Of a DNA stretch of 64,000 nt, positions 55,238-64,000 are shown piece by piece. The stretch is from Brucella rhizosphaerae (lineage in GTDB: Bacteria > Pseudomonadota > Alphaproteobacteria > Rhizobiales > Rhizobiaceae). The position numbers were made by a program, and so were the translations under genes. Position 1 is the first letter of the stretch; each line of letters opens with the position of its first letter. Location of the stretch: assembly GCF_002252475.1 (NCBI RefSeq), contig NZ_NNRK01000011.1, forward strand, positions 1 to 64,000. Reading direction: 5' to 3'. The notes under the pieces are model-generated. The model had not been told where the DNA came from and made no database searches. It was given only the letters and a program-made list of their open reading frames with translations.

Positions 55238-56899
55238 ATGCCAAAGGCAAATCCACGTCATCCGAACTTTCCCATTCCGGGTGGTCCGGAACTTCGTGCC
55301 AAGGGCTGGCGTCAGGAAGCCCTGCTGCGCCTGCTCGAAAACGTGCTTTCGGTCGGTGAAGACCCTGAGAATCTGATCGTTTATGCAGCGCTCGGCAAGG
55401 CGGCGCGTAACTGGCCTGCGCATCGCGCCATCGTCAGGACGCTTCTGGAGATGGACGAAAATCACACGCTGCTCATCCAGTCGGGCAAGCCTGTGGGCTT
55501 AATGAAAACCCACGCCAAGGCACCGCTCGTCATCATGGCGAATTGCAATATTGTCGGACAATGGGCGAAGGCCGAGTATTTCTATGAATTGCAGCGCAAG
55601 GGTCTGATCTGCTGGGGCGGCCTTACGGCTGGTGCGTGGCAGTACATCGGTAGTCAGGGCGTTATTCAGGGCACCTATGAAATCTTTATGCGCATTGCGC
55701 AGAAGCGCTTCAATGGAGATCTGGCTGGACGGTTCATTCTGACTGCCGGTCTTGGTGGTATGGGCGGTGCGCAGCCGCTTGCCGGTCGCATGGCTGGTGC
55801 TGCGATCCTCTGTGTGGATATCGATCCTGAACGTGCAAGAATGCGTAAGGAAATCGGCTATTTGCAGGAAATCGCGCCTGATCTCGATACTGCACTTGCC
55901 ATGATTGATCAGGCGGTCAGGGAAAAGCGAGCATTGTCCGTTGGACTTGTAGGCAATGCAGCTGAAGTCTATCCGGAAATTGCACGTCGCGGCATTGTGC
56001 CGGATATCGTCACTGATCAGACCTCAGCGCATGATCTGGTCTATGGCTATGTGCCAAAGGGCATGAGCCTTGGTCAGGTCAAGGACTTGCGTGAAGACGG
56101 TCAGGGGCAGCTGATGGCTGCGAGCCGTGCTTCTATCGTTGAGCATGTAAAGGCGATGCTGAGCTTCCAGAAAAAGGGCTCGGAAGTATTTGACAATGGC
56201 AACCTGATCCGCACACAAGCGCGGGAAGGTGGAGTGGAAAACGCATTCGATATTCCCATCTTCACGGAGGCTTATCTGCGTCCGCTGTTCGCACGTGCAA
56301 TCGGTCCGTTCCGCTGGATGGCAACATCAGGTGAAGAGAGCGACATTGCAAAGATCGATGATGTGCTGTTGGAAATGTTTGCCGACAATCACATCGTTAC
56401 CAACTGGATCAAGCTTGCTCGCGAGCATGTACCATTTGAAGGTCTGCCAGCGCGTATCGCGTGGCTTGGCCATGGCGAGCGCACGGCACTGGCGCTACGC
56501 GTCAATGAAATGGTAGCATCCGGTGAACTCAAGGGGCCGGTAGCTTTCTCGCGTGATCATCTTGATGCGGGTGCCATGGCGCATCCAAATATCATGACTG
56601 AAGGTATGAAGGATGGTTCAGACGCCATCGCAGACTGGCCGCTGATCGATGCGATGATGCTCTGCGCATCGATGGCCGATCTGGTGGTGGTGCATTCGGG
56701 CGGCGGCGGCTATGCCGGTTATATGACCAGCGCGGGCGTTACAGTGGTGGCCGACGGCACGCCGGAAGGTGCTGAACGTCTTGAACATTCCTTGACCAAT
56801 GATACGGCACTTGGCGTTATTCGTTATGCCGATGCAGGCTACGAAGAGTCCTTGGACGAAATCTCCAGGAAGAATGTACCCTATATTCCGCTCTCATAA
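55238..56899 (+). CDS. Urocanase-family hydratase, probable thiourocanate hydratase
   Basis: 553 residues, normal for urocanase. NAD+-binding loop FILTAGLGGMGGAQPLAGRMAGA and conserved VDIDPERARMRKEIGYL, TDQTSAHDLVYGYVPKGMS, HSGGGGYAGYMTSAGVTVV. Urocanase adds water across urocanate to make imidazolone propionate; no hutH/hutI/hutG neighbour for ordinary histidine breakdown is present here. With a probable ergothionase and a thiohydantoin desulfurase, thiourocanate is the likelier substrate (inference). Two bases after the DUF917 gene; last in the operon. Confidence 0.88.
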   Translation: MPKANPRHPNFPIPGGPELRAKGWRQEALLRLLENVLSVGEDPENLIVYAALGKAARNWPAHRAIVRTLLEMDENHTLLIQSGKPVGLMKTHAKAPLVIMANCNIVGQWAKAEYFYELQRKGLICWGGLTAGAWQYIGSQGVIQGTYEIFMRIAQKRFNGDLAGRFILTAGLGGMGGAQPLAGRMAGAAILCVDIDPERARMRKEIGYLQEIAPDLDTALAMIDQAVREKRALSVGLVGNAAEVYPEIARRGIVPDIVTDQTSAHDLVYGYVPKGMSLGQVKDLREDGQGQLMAASRASIVEHVKAMLSFQKKGSEVFDNGNLIRTQAREGGVENAFDIPIFTEAYLRPLFARAIGPFRWMATSGEESDIAKIDDVLLEMFADNHIVTNWIKLAREHVPFEGLPARIAWLGHGERTALALRVNEMVASGELKGPVAFSRDHLDAGAMAHPNIMTEGMKDGSDAIADWPLIDAMMLCASMADLVVVHSGGGGYAGYMTSAGVTVVADGTPEGAERLEHSLTNDTALGVIRYADAGYEESLDEISRKNVPYIPLS

Positions 56900-56936
56900 G
56901 CTTTGCGGTGAAAGTTTGGTCCTCGTTTGATTTGAA

Positions 56937-56975
56937 AGAAAGCACTCTGATGTTGCACACGTCAGAGTGCTTTCT
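56937..56975 (+). terminator. Hairpin after the thio-imidazole operon
   Basis: Arms AGAAAGCACTCTGA/TCAGAGTGCTTTCT around an 11-base loop, 38 bases after the urocanase-family stop. The stem closes with A and T runs, so it could serve both converging transcripts. Confidence 0.7.
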
Positions 56976-57039
56976 GGGTTTGGACAAAGGTTTCCAAACT
57001 GGTGTTTTGGTTGTTGAGAACGACTGATTATCAGGCGCT

Positions 57040-57798
57040 TTATCTGCTCATTCGGAAACGCGGAAAAATCTCCATGGAAAGATAGTCTTCATCGAAACTT
57101 GAAATATGAACCAGAGCGACGCGGTTGAGAAACTCAACTGTGTTGTTGCGAAAGGTGAGTAAATCATCGCTGCGCAATTCCCGCAGCATCCGATTGATAT
57201 GTATCGGAGTAAGTCCGAGAGCATCGCCAAGTTCAGATTGGGTAAGGGGGCAGAAGAAGCTGTCTTCATTGCCCGTTCCGTTCAGTCGTGCCCTATGACC
57301 AAGCTCCAGGAGCAAATGCGCAACACGAACAAAAGCGCTGCGTCGTCCGATACTGATGATGTGTTCAACAAGGATCGCGCGTTGACGTGCCATGAGTTCC
57401 ATAAAGGTCATGGCAAGACGCGGGCATTTTGCCAGAGATTCTGTGAGGTGGTCCAGGGAAAGCTCGAAAACCGAGAGCTCCGTGACTGAGATCAGAGTGT
57501 AATAGTTGAAGCCGATGCCGGTTCTGAAACCCAGAAAATCGCCCTTCATTGGAAAGTCCAGAATCTGGCGGTCACCGTCCGCGAGGTCACGATAGATGCA
57601 CCCCCAGCCTCCTTTGATGATATGGATAGAGTTCGCCCAATCGCCTTGACTGCTGACCACTGTGTGCGGGGCGTATGTTTTGACGGACACAGGAAGTGCG
57701 CTGAGGATGCCGGAATCGCTCTCCTCAAAAACGGCACCAATTGGCGGGCTTTCGAGGAAATGGCGAAATGTTTTTGCATCGTCTGCACTGACCGCCAT
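57040..57798 (-). CDS. Crp/Fnr-family transcriptional regulator
   Basis: 252 residues. Cyclic-nucleotide-type beta-roll (about 30-150: VVSSQGDWANSIHIIKGGWG, GDFLGFRTGIGFNYYTLISVTELSVFEL), a dimer helix, and a winged HTH at about 175-235 with PLTQSELGDALGLTPIHINRMLRELR. No Cys cluster for an FNR iron-sulfur centre. Isolated gene, so targets unknown; it lies between the thio-imidazole operon and the polysaccharide genes. Confidence 0.9.
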   Translation of the reverse strand: MAVSADDAKTFRHFLESPPIGAVFEESDSGILSALPVSVKTYAPHTVVSSQGDWANSIHIIKGGWGCIYRDLADGDRQILDFPMKGDFLGFRTGIGFNYYTLISVTELSVFELSLDHLTESLAKCPRLAMTFMELMARQRAILVEHIISIGRRSAFVRVAHLLLELGHRARLNGTGNEDSFFCPLTQSELGDALGLTPIHINRMLRELRSDDLLTFRNNTVEFLNRVALVHISSFDEDYLSMEIFPRFRMSR

Positions 57799-58161
57799 TG
57801 GTACATGTCCGAAGAATGGATTGTTTTCCTGTTTCTCGCGCCTGCAGTTTTCCTACGGGCAGGGCGTTCCATTAAGTTTCAGGGAGCGCATTTGTTTTGG
57901 CAAGGTAGTAATCTCTACCACTAATTGCGTAGATATCTGAGCTTTTACTAAACCATATTTCCCACAACTGCTTAATCTAGGTTAATGACACTGTGATAAA
58001 AATGGGGCAATCTTCTAATCAATAAAAACAAGAATAAGAATTGATTACGGGGTTAGAAATATATCTCACTGAAATCAAAAAATAGGCGGCCGTTGCGCTT
58101 CAGTCATCGTGACATGAAAACGGTAGAATTGCGCGCATAATTCGGTTTTGAGGGCGAAAAA
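57799..58161. other. Intergenic region between divergent regulators
   Basis: No gene supported. AT-rich around 57940-58080 and expected to hold promoters for the Crp/Fnr gene and the LuxR-type gene. Confidence 0.5.
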
Positions 58162-58938
58162 ATGAACGTTTCTCCGCATTTTAATAGCGTAAACAGTGAA
58201 ATAAGAAATAATAGTCACATTGTGACAAAAGATGCATCAAACAAGTCAGAAGATTCTTTCGACAGTTTGCTGCCGTTACTTGTCATTATCGACAACCGTG
58301 CGTTGGACCGAGAATGTCTGGCACATGGGTTGACCAACCACAGTATCGAAATGTCCATCGCGACATTCAGTTCCTTTGAACAATGGCAGCATCAACGTCG
58401 TGGACGTACAGTAAGCGCCGTGCTCTTTAATATAGGTGGTCAGAAAGTATCGGATCCCGCTGTAGGGAACTATCTCAACCGCATCGTCAGCGATTGTGCG
58501 CCTGCCCCGGTTATCATTCTGGCGGACAAAGAGGAAATCTCGCAAGTTCTCAAAGCACTTGATTATGGTGTTAGGGGATATATTCCAACATCTGTCAATG
58601 TAAACGTGTGTGTAGAAGCTTTGCGGCTAGCTATGGCTGGTGGAACCTTTGTTCCCGCAAGTAGTGTGCTTGCACTTCGTCACGCGACAGATCCCAATTC
58701 TCACCGGCTCCAGCCGTTGGGGGGCATGTTCACCCAACGCCAGGCTGAGGTAGTCAACGCATTGCGCCGGGGCAAGGCAAACAAGATTATTGCCTATGAA
58801 CACAAACTTCGGGAAAGCACCGTTAAAGTTCATATTCGCAACATCATGAAGAAACTGAAGGCGTCTAATCGCACAGAAGTTGCCTGCATTATCAACGAGC
58901 TATTCCCATCGGAAACATCTTTTTCCGATATTCATTAA
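58162..58938 (+). CDS. LuxR/NarL-type regulator with degenerate receiver
   Basis: 258 residues. Residues 36-155 resemble a response-regulator receiver (LLVIIDNRALDRECLAHGL; APVIILADKEE; ALDYGVRGYIP), but the phosphorylated Asp is Asn90 (SAVLFNIGG) and the Lys after GY is missing. The C-terminal LuxR HTH is intact (about 190-250: FTQRQAEVVNALRRGKANKIIAYEHKLRESTVKVHIRNIMKKLKA as two blocks). It should bind DNA independently of phosphorylation. 67 bases before the ExoP-like gene, so a role in polysaccharide control is likely. Confidence 0.88.
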   Translation: MNVSPHFNSVNSEIRNNSHIVTKDASNKSEDSFDSLLPLLVIIDNRALDRECLAHGLTNHSIEMSIATFSSFEQWQHQRRGRTVSAVLFNIGGQKVSDPAVGNYLNRIVSDCAPAPVIILADKEEISQVLKALDYGVRGYIPTSVNVNVCVEALRLAMAGGTFVPASSVLALRHATDPNSHRLQPLGGMFTQRQAEVVNALRRGKANKIIAYEHKLRESTVKVHIRNIMKKLKASNRTEVACIINELFPSETSFSDIH

Positions 58939-59005
58939 AGCCCTGTTGGGTTTGGAAAATAGCATCGTCACAACGCAGAGCCTTTTCTCATGAAGGAGAC
59001 TTTTT

Positions 59006-61201
59006 GTGATTATCTCCGACGTTTCATCAGGAAACGCACGGCAGCCACTGGCTGACCTGTTCGAAACCATAAAACGCAGAAAAACGTTGCTTATTGTACC
59101 AGTGGTTGCGGGGGCCTGCATTGGATTTATAGGCTATCTCACCGCACCGGTCAGCTACGTTTCAGAATCCGTTCTGGTACTCGATATGCGTCGTGTGCAG
59201 GCGCTTCCTAACGAAAGTGCTATCACCCCCTTACCTCAGGATAGCCCGGTTCTGCGTTCTGAACTGGATATCATCAGTTCGCGCATGATGGCGCGTAAGG
59301 TCATAGATATTCTGCAAGCCGAGAATATTGTCGTACCGACCGGTTTCCGATCGCGAACCGTGCTTTCTTCTGCATCGGACAGTGGTATGCAGGAGCGTGA
59401 GGCACGCGATGTCGACCCGGCAGCCCGTGAACGTCAGCGGATCGACCTTTTGCTCTCGCGACTACGCGTCAGTAACGATGGTCGATCATATACAATCTTC
59501 ATTTCATATCGGGCATCCGATCCCGTTTATGCGGCAAAAGTCGCCAATGCATTTGTAACAGCGTATCTTGATCATCAGATCGATGTGCAGCAGTCGGCTG
59601 CGCGTCGTATCAGCGAGTGGCTTGGTGAAAAGCTCGTTACGCTGCGTAGTAACCTTGAAGACGCTGAGCGTGCAGCGGAGGATTTCAGACAGAAATCGCG
59701 TCTTGCTGGAGATCCGGGACAGATTAGTTTCCAAGCTCAGCGTGTTGCGGCATTAAATACTGAGATTGTCGCGGCAACTGGTGCGGTATCGCTTGCGGAA
59801 GCACGGCTTCGCACTGCGGAATCTCTCAAAACAAACAATGAAGCGCCGGCCATGACAGAAGTGCTGGCCTCACCCGCGATCCAGTCGCTGCGCAATGAAC
59901 AGGCGCGGGTCGAGCGCCAGCTTGATGAGTTGAGATCAAACGGTGCGTTGAAAAGTGCAGAAATTCCCGTCCTCACAGCGGAACGGGAGGCTCTCCAGCA
60001 GCAGATTTCCGCACAGGTTGATGAAATAACAAAGAGTCTCAGCAATGAAATCCAGATTGCCCGACAACGGCGCGTGGGACTTGAAGAGGCACTCAAAGTT
60101 GCGGAAACTGAACTTGGAGACGCTAACCAGGCGCAAGTCAAAGCTGTACAACTCGACCGCGAAGCCAATGCAAGCCGAACCGTCTATGAGAGTTATCTGA
60201 CACGCTATAAGCAGCTCATTGAACAGGACGGGATTGCCGTACCTGAAGCTCAGATGATCTCTGCTGCTGAACCGGCAATGGCCAAGGCAGGCCCCAACCT
60301 CGCAAACTGGCTGTTACTTGGTTTGGGATTGGGCGGCATGGTAGCGCTTCTGGGCACAGTTTTGAGGGAAACCTTCGATAAAATTCGTCCTGCTCAGACA
60401 GCGTCGTTTATACTACCGGGAATTCCTGCCGCTACGCTGCTTCCTTTGACGCGTCAGTTGACTGTGCCAATGCTTGTCAATCGTGGGCTTGACCCAACCA
60501 GCGCTTTCGGGCGGGCGATCAAGTCTGTTCATGATCGTCTGCGGTTGCTGACGCGCGGGCGCGATTCACTTGCTCTTTCGGTCGTGTCTCTGACTGATAA
60601 CGAAGGGAAAACGCTTCTTATTACCGCATTGGCACAACAGTTCGCTGCATCAGGAGTGGCTGTCGCTGTCATTGATGCGACAAACCGTCATTCGAGGCTT
60701 TCAGAAGCATTTGGGCTTCCTGAAAATGAATATGGCATTACGTCATTTGGTCGGGTTCTTCCGGGAGCAACTCTCATACACGATCACAGTTCGGGAATTG
60801 ATATCATAACTCCTGGCAAGCAATTGCAGGAGGGCGAATGGCTCGCAGATCTGATCACTCAACTTCGCACTGATCATAAGATTATACTGGTGGACTTGCC
60901 GGCAGTGATGGAGGACAAGCGCTCGCTTCTATTATCCCGAGCCACAGATACTGCACTTCTGGTGGTCCAACCGGATCGTAAGGATCAGCATGCGAACCTC
61001 GCATTGATACAAACAATGGCGTCTCTGGGAAGGAAACCGGCACTTGCAGTCGTCAACCAGGTTTCAGCCTCTTACCGCAACTGGTTAAGTATTGCCGTGG
61101 GCTATTGTCGTCCGGGCGCAAGAAAAGCCGGTCAGTTTTTGCGGTCAGTAACGACGCGACGCAATCGTGTTGATGCTGACAAAATGCAAGATCAGGCGTG
61201 A
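59006..61201 (+). CDS. Polysaccharide chain-length/export protein (ExoP/Wzc/GumC family)
   Basis: 731 residues from GTG 59006, with GAAGGAGA 6 bases before. Membrane helices at about 28-48 and 430-450 enclose a periplasmic Wzz domain with long coiled coils. The cytoplasmic part (about 500-700) resembles the BY-kinase: NEGKTLLITALAQQ (Walker A, GKT kept), VAVIDATNRHSRL at Walker A' (Asp then unusual Thr-Asn), KIILVDLPAVM at Walker B. No C-terminal Tyr cluster is seen, so autophosphorylation is doubtful. Forms the inner-membrane part of a polysaccharide exporter with the next gene. Confidence 0.88.
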   Translation: MIISDVSSGNARQPLADLFETIKRRKTLLIVPVVAGACIGFIGYLTAPVSYVSESVLVLDMRRVQALPNESAITPLPQDSPVLRSELDIISSRMMARKVIDILQAENIVVPTGFRSRTVLSSASDSGMQEREARDVDPAARERQRIDLLLSRLRVSNDGRSYTIFISYRASDPVYAAKVANAFVTAYLDHQIDVQQSAARRISEWLGEKLVTLRSNLEDAERAAEDFRQKSRLAGDPGQISFQAQRVAALNTEIVAATGAVSLAEARLRTAESLKTNNEAPAMTEVLASPAIQSLRNEQARVERQLDELRSNGALKSAEIPVLTAEREALQQQISAQVDEITKSLSNEIQIARQRRVGLEEALKVAETELGDANQAQVKAVQLDREANASRTVYESYLTRYKQLIEQDGIAVPEAQMISAAEPAMAKAGPNLANWLLLGLGLGGMVALLGTVLRETFDKIRPAQTASFILPGIPAATLLPLTRQLTVPMLVNRGLDPTSAFGRAIKSVHDRLRLLTRGRDSLALSVVSLTDNEGKTLLITALAQQFAASGVAVAVIDATNRHSRLSEAFGLPENEYGITSFGRVLPGATLIHDHSSGIDIITPGKQLQEGEWLADLITQLRTDHKIILVDLPAVMEDKRSLLLSRATDTALLVVQPDRKDQHANLALIQTMASLGRKPALAVVNQVSASYRNWLSIAVGYCRPGARKAGQFLRSVTTRRNRVDADKMQDQA

Positions 61202-61210
61202 GGCAATAAA

Positions 61211-62458
61211 ATGGTTTACGGGCTTATTCACTTTCGAATGCAGGCACACTTTAAAGCGGCACTCTTGTCTGGATTTATCGCTATTGGGTTGAGTAACTGG
61301 ACCTATGCGCAAGGTCAGTCCTATCTCGTTAGTCCCAATGATGTTTTGCAGGTAACTGTTTATGGCCAGCCCTCTCTGACGGGCCTTTATCCGGTCGATG
61401 TTGACGGCAATATTGGCTATCCGGTGGTTGGCAACATCAATGTCATAGGTCTGTCTACACCACAAATCAGTGAAAAGATTGCCAGTTCTCTGTCCGAACA
61501 TATACCGGGACTGACTGTGACTGCCGCGATCAATCAATATGCGCCGGTGTTTGTTGTTGGCGATGTAAAGGCACCGGGTAAATATGAGTTTCGCCCGGGA
61601 ATGGTTGCGCTGGAGCTTATGGCCCTGGGCGGAGGAGCGGGAAAAGGTGAAGCGCCGGCGGTTACTGCCGGTATGCAGCTGATCTCTGCACAACAAGAAT
61701 ATGCTGATCTGCAAATGCAGATTACAACGACGAATATTCGTAGGGGACGTCTCCAAGCTGAACTTAATGGGACAGAGTTCAAATATGAGCTGCCGGATTC
61801 CACACCGGCAAACAAGCAGGCTGCGGCGCTTAGCCAGCATATGCTCGAGGGCGAAAAGACGCTTTTCAATGTTCGCCGTAATAATCTCGCGGCCGAACGT
61901 CAGGCATTAGAAGCGCAATCGGCAAGTTATGGAGATGAGATCCAGACACTCCAGCAGAGCATCAAACTTCACGATGCCGAAATTCAGCTTCTGCAGGAAA
62001 ATGTTGATTCAAGTAAATCTCTCGTTGACCGCGGTCTTGCTGCAAAATCCAATCTTCGTGACATGGAACGTGATCTTTCTGCAACCCGGCGCGATGCGCT
62101 GGAGTTAGGATCGTTTTTGGCGCGGGCAAGACAAAATCAACTCGCAGTACAGCAGCGGATTGCCAATCTTGAGGAAGTTCGAAAAAGCGAAGCGGCTGGC
62201 AGTATGCAGGAGCTGGATCTCAATATCGCTCGTATGGAATTGCGCAGCAATGCACAGCTCCAGACTATGGCCGAGATTGCCAAATCTTCGGGCAATATTT
62301 CTTCATCGGACATGCGCCAGAAACTGGTCTTTACGATCAGTCGAAACGTAAACGGTACATTTGAGGATATTGTCGGTAGCGAACGCACCGAGATCAAACC
62401 CGGAGATATTCTGCGTATCGAGTTGGATATGAGCAAACTGACGGGGTCACCTTCGTAA
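61211..62458 (+). CDS. Polysaccharide export protein (ExoF/Wza-like)
   Basis: 415 residues. Signal peptide (from Met10: MQAHFKAALLSGFIAIGLSNWTYA in two blocks); an in-frame Met at 61238 may be the true start. Polysaccharide-export beta domain SPNDVLQVTVYGQPSLTGLYPVD, then an SLBB unit (APVFVVGDVKAPGKYEFRPGM), then about 150 residues of coiled coil as in rhizobial ExoF. Ends with a short EIKPGDILRIEL strand. Nine bases after the ExoP-like gene, so both act in one envelope-spanning complex. Confidence 0.88.
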   Translation: MVYGLIHFRMQAHFKAALLSGFIAIGLSNWTYAQGQSYLVSPNDVLQVTVYGQPSLTGLYPVDVDGNIGYPVVGNINVIGLSTPQISEKIASSLSEHIPGLTVTAAINQYAPVFVVGDVKAPGKYEFRPGMVALELMALGGGAGKGEAPAVTAGMQLISAQQEYADLQMQITTTNIRRGRLQAELNGTEFKYELPDSTPANKQAAALSQHMLEGEKTLFNVRRNNLAAERQALEAQSASYGDEIQTLQQSIKLHDAEIQLLQENVDSSKSLVDRGLAAKSNLRDMERDLSATRRDALELGSFLARARQNQLAVQQRIANLEEVRKSEAAGSMQELDLNIARMELRSNAQLQTMAEIAKSSGNISSSDMRQKLVFTISRNVNGTFEDIVGSERTEIKPGDILRIELDMSKLTGSPS

Positions 62459-62488
62459 CTATCGTCTAACAACAAGACACAATAAAAA

Positions 62489-62513
62489 GGGCGTCGCATG
62501 GAATGAGGCGCCC
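62489..62513. terminator. Weak hairpin between convergent genes
   Basis: GGGCGTC and GGCGCCC arms (one mismatch) with an 11-base loop, preceded by an A-run and followed by AT-rich DNA, between stops at 62458 and 62586. Confidence 0.4.
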
Positions 62514-62585
62514 ATAATTATTTCATATTCCAGAGAGCATTCAATAAGGCTATTTGGCGGCGCCGTTAGCAGGCAAGATGATTGC

Positions 62586-63566
62586 TTATGCTGCAACCGG
62601 CGTGGTAGCGTTTTGAACCCAGTTCCGATAAACGTCCCTGATACCGTCCTGAAGACGAATACGCGGCTTCCAGCCAATTGCATGCATCACAGACGTGTCG
62701 AGGAGCTTGCGCGGGGTTCCATCTGGCTTAGTAAGGTCATGTTCGAGCTTGCCTTCAAATCCGACCACATTCGCGATTGTCAGAGCAAGTTCTTTAATCG
62801 AAATCTCTTCACCAGTACCGATATTTACAGGCTCAACGCTGTCGCTGAACCTCAATAGGTGAACACAGGCATCGGCAAGATCATCGACATGTAAGAACTC
62901 GCGCAATGGCGTACCGCTGCCCCAAAGCGTGATATGATCACTACCGTTGATTTTTGCTTCGTGAACGCGGCGCATGAGGGCTGGCAGCACGTGCGATGTA
63001 TGAGGATCAAAGTTGTCGTTTGGCCCATAGAGGTTTGTCGGCATTGCAGTCATGAATTGATTGCCAAACTGACGTGCACAGGCCTGAGCATATTTTAAAG
63101 CCGCAATTTTTGCGATCGCATAGGCTTCATTGGTGGGTTCTAATGAACCAGTCAGTAAAGCGTGTTCGTGCAAGGGTTGAGGAGCATCGCGGGGATATAT
63201 ACAGCTCGACCCCAGCCAAAGCAGACGCTCGACATTTGATAGATGGGCTGCACGAATAATATTCATGCCAATGGCGAGATTATCATAGAGATAGTCCGCC
63301 GGGTATTGTGAGTTGGCCAGAATTCCGCCAACGCGGGCAGCAGCTACGATAATGACATCGGGTTTATGATGCGCGACATATTGCTCTGTCGGACTTTGTC
63401 GTGTGAGATCAAGATCGCTATGGGAGACACTGATGACTTCACAGTCCACGGATTGAAGCCTTCGCAGCAGTGCTGATCCCACCATGCCAGTGTGACCGGC
63501 AACGAAAACTTTTTTTCCTGAAAGCGAATAGACGGGTCGAGGCGGTTTATCAGCCGTAGAAATCAT
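62586..63566 (-). CDS. fcl: GDP-L-fucose synthase
   Basis: 326 residues from ATG 63566. NADP site VAGHTGMVGSALLRRL, catalytic Ser in LGSSCIYPRDAPQP, Tyr/Lys in YAIAKIAALK, and NFDPHTSHVLPAL..R. Converts GDP-4-keto-6-deoxymannose to GDP-fucose by epimerisation and reduction. The ATG lies inside the end of the gmd gene (17 bases overlap), so they are translated together. A longer frame up to 63704 is an artefact of the overlap. Confidence 0.93.
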   Translation of the reverse strand: MISTADKPPRPVYSLSGKKVFVAGHTGMVGSALLRRLQSVDCEVISVSHSDLDLTRQSPTEQYVAHHKPDVIIVAAARVGGILANSQYPADYLYDNLAIGMNIIRAAHLSNVERLLWLGSSCIYPRDAPQPLHEHALLTGSLEPTNEAYAIAKIAALKYAQACARQFGNQFMTAMPTNLYGPNDNFDPHTSHVLPALMRRVHEAKINGSDHITLWGSGTPLREFLHVDDLADACVHLLRFSDSVEPVNIGTGEEISIKELALTIANVVGFEGKLEHDLTKPDGTPRKLLDTSVMHAIGWKPRIRLQDGIRDVYRNWVQNATTPVAA

Positions 63567-64000
63567 TGCGTCCAGCCTCCCGCATAATATTGCGCATGTC
63601 CCAATCGACCATTTCGGTGACAAGATTTCCAAATCTCGTCGTATGTTCCCAGCCAAGACGGTTCTTCGCTTTGGATGCGTCACCCAACAGGAAATCAACC
63701 TCATTGGGACGAAAATAACGGGGATCTATCTCAATCAGACATTTGCCTGATTTCCGGTCGACACCAACTTCGTTGACCCCATCACCATCCCATTCGATTT
63801 GTTTGTCGACGGCGTTAAATGCGAGCTCGACAAACTCACGCACAGTGTGTGTTTCCCCTGTAGCAAGAACGTAGTCGTCGGCTGCATCTTCTTGCAAAAT
63901 CCGCCACATTCCCTCGACGTAGTCGCGTGCATGGCCCCAGTCACGGCGGGCGTTAAGATTGCCTAACCGCAGCTTCTCCTGAAGTCCTCTTTCGATTGCT
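63550..64000 (-). CDS. gmd: GDP-mannose 4,6-dehydratase, C-terminal part (gene runs off the window)
   Basis: About 150 C-terminal residues: RLGNLNARRDWGHARDYVEG, MWRILQ, DDYVLATGETHTVREFVE, and IDPRYFRPNEVDFLLGD. Converts GDP-mannose to the keto-deoxy sugar used by the overlapping fcl product. The N-terminal NAD domain and start lie beyond base 64000. Fucose or a related deoxysugar is presumably built into the polysaccharide exported by the genes upstream. Confidence 0.95.
   Translation of the reverse strand, partial: AIERGLQEKLRLGNLNARRDWGHARDYVEGMWRILQEDAADDYVLATGETHTVREFVELAFNAVDKQIEWDGDGVNEVGVDRKSGKCLIEIDPRYFRPNEVDFLLGDASKAKNRLGWEHTTRFGNLVTEMVDWDMRNIMREAGRNDFYG

Noticed and set aside
55238-56899. 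Ordinary histidine utilisation (hut) operon
   Set aside because: The lyase lacks the MIO triad, and hutI, hutG and hutC-like neighbours are absent, while a thiohydantoin desulfurase, hydantoinase and carbamoylase are present.
63567-63704. Longer N-terminus for GDP-fucose synthase
   Set aside because: These codons overlap the end of gmd in another frame, and the conserved domain begins after ATG 63566.

Overview
The window looks like chromosomal DNA of an alphaproteobacterium of the Brucella/Ochrobactrum or rhizobial type. The signs are a moderately GC-rich backbone, tightly packed operons, many LysR/GntR regulators, ABC importers, a pyridoxamine-pyruvate aminotransferase like that of Mesorhizobium loti, and ExoP/ExoF-type polysaccharide genes. 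The species call is inference. I saw no rRNA, tRNA or CRISPR array. All family assignments come from reading motifs, not from database searches.

Region 1 (1-13.3 kb) is an accessory, partly AT-rich surface-protein island. It starts with a very large autotransporter (minus strand, cut by the window start), then a decayed IS3-family transposase. Four AT-rich genes follow with no recognised function: a divergent pair of full-length paralogues, a beta-propeller-like protein, and a YadA-type head protein with neither signal peptide nor membrane anchor. Three of the four share an AATCGTTA motif upstream of the start codon.

Region 2 (13.7-44.2 kb) is a large catabolic block. A minus-strand operon encodes a carboxymuconolactone-decarboxylase-like protein, an HpaB-type flavin monooxygenase, a SnoaL-like protein, two amidase-signature hydrolases, an HpaC-type flavin reductase, a NicX-type dihydroxypyridine ring-cleaving dioxygenase and a GMC oxidase resembling pyridoxine 4-oxidase. 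Divergent from it run an MBL-fold lactonase, an SDR, a 3-hydroxyisobutyrate-dehydrogenase-like enzyme, an MmgE/PrpD protein, pyridoxamine-pyruvate aminotransferase and a GntR regulator. A BMP-type ABC importer with a truncated FAD-synthetase-like gene lies just beyond. The set reads as a vitamin-B6-like pyridine pathway in which NicX/HpaB chemistry replaces the known flavin ring-opening oxygenase; I did not recognise this combination from a described pathway. Upstream lie two aldehyde dehydrogenases, two LysR regulators, a DUF3100 membrane pair and an M20 amidohydrolase.

Region 3 (44.3-56.9 kb) fits uptake and breakdown of ergothioneine or a related thio-imidazole betaine. It holds an OsmF/YehZYXW-type betaine ABC importer, a LysR-type regulator with two HTH domains, and a five-gene operon: a MIO-less histidine-ammonia-lyase homologue, a hydantoinase-like hydrolase with an altered metal site, an N-carbamoyl-amino-acid hydrolase, a DUF917 (S-methyl-thiohydantoin desulfurase family) protein and a urocanase homologue. 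Together these match the steps ergothioneine -> thiourocanate -> thiohydantoin propionate -> hydantoin propionate -> N-carbamoyl-glutamate -> glutamate.

Region 4 (57-64 kb) holds a Crp/Fnr regulator, a LuxR-type regulator with a degenerate receiver, an ExoP/Wzc-like and an ExoF/Wza-like polysaccharide export pair, and GDP-fucose biosynthesis genes (fcl and the 3' part of gmd).
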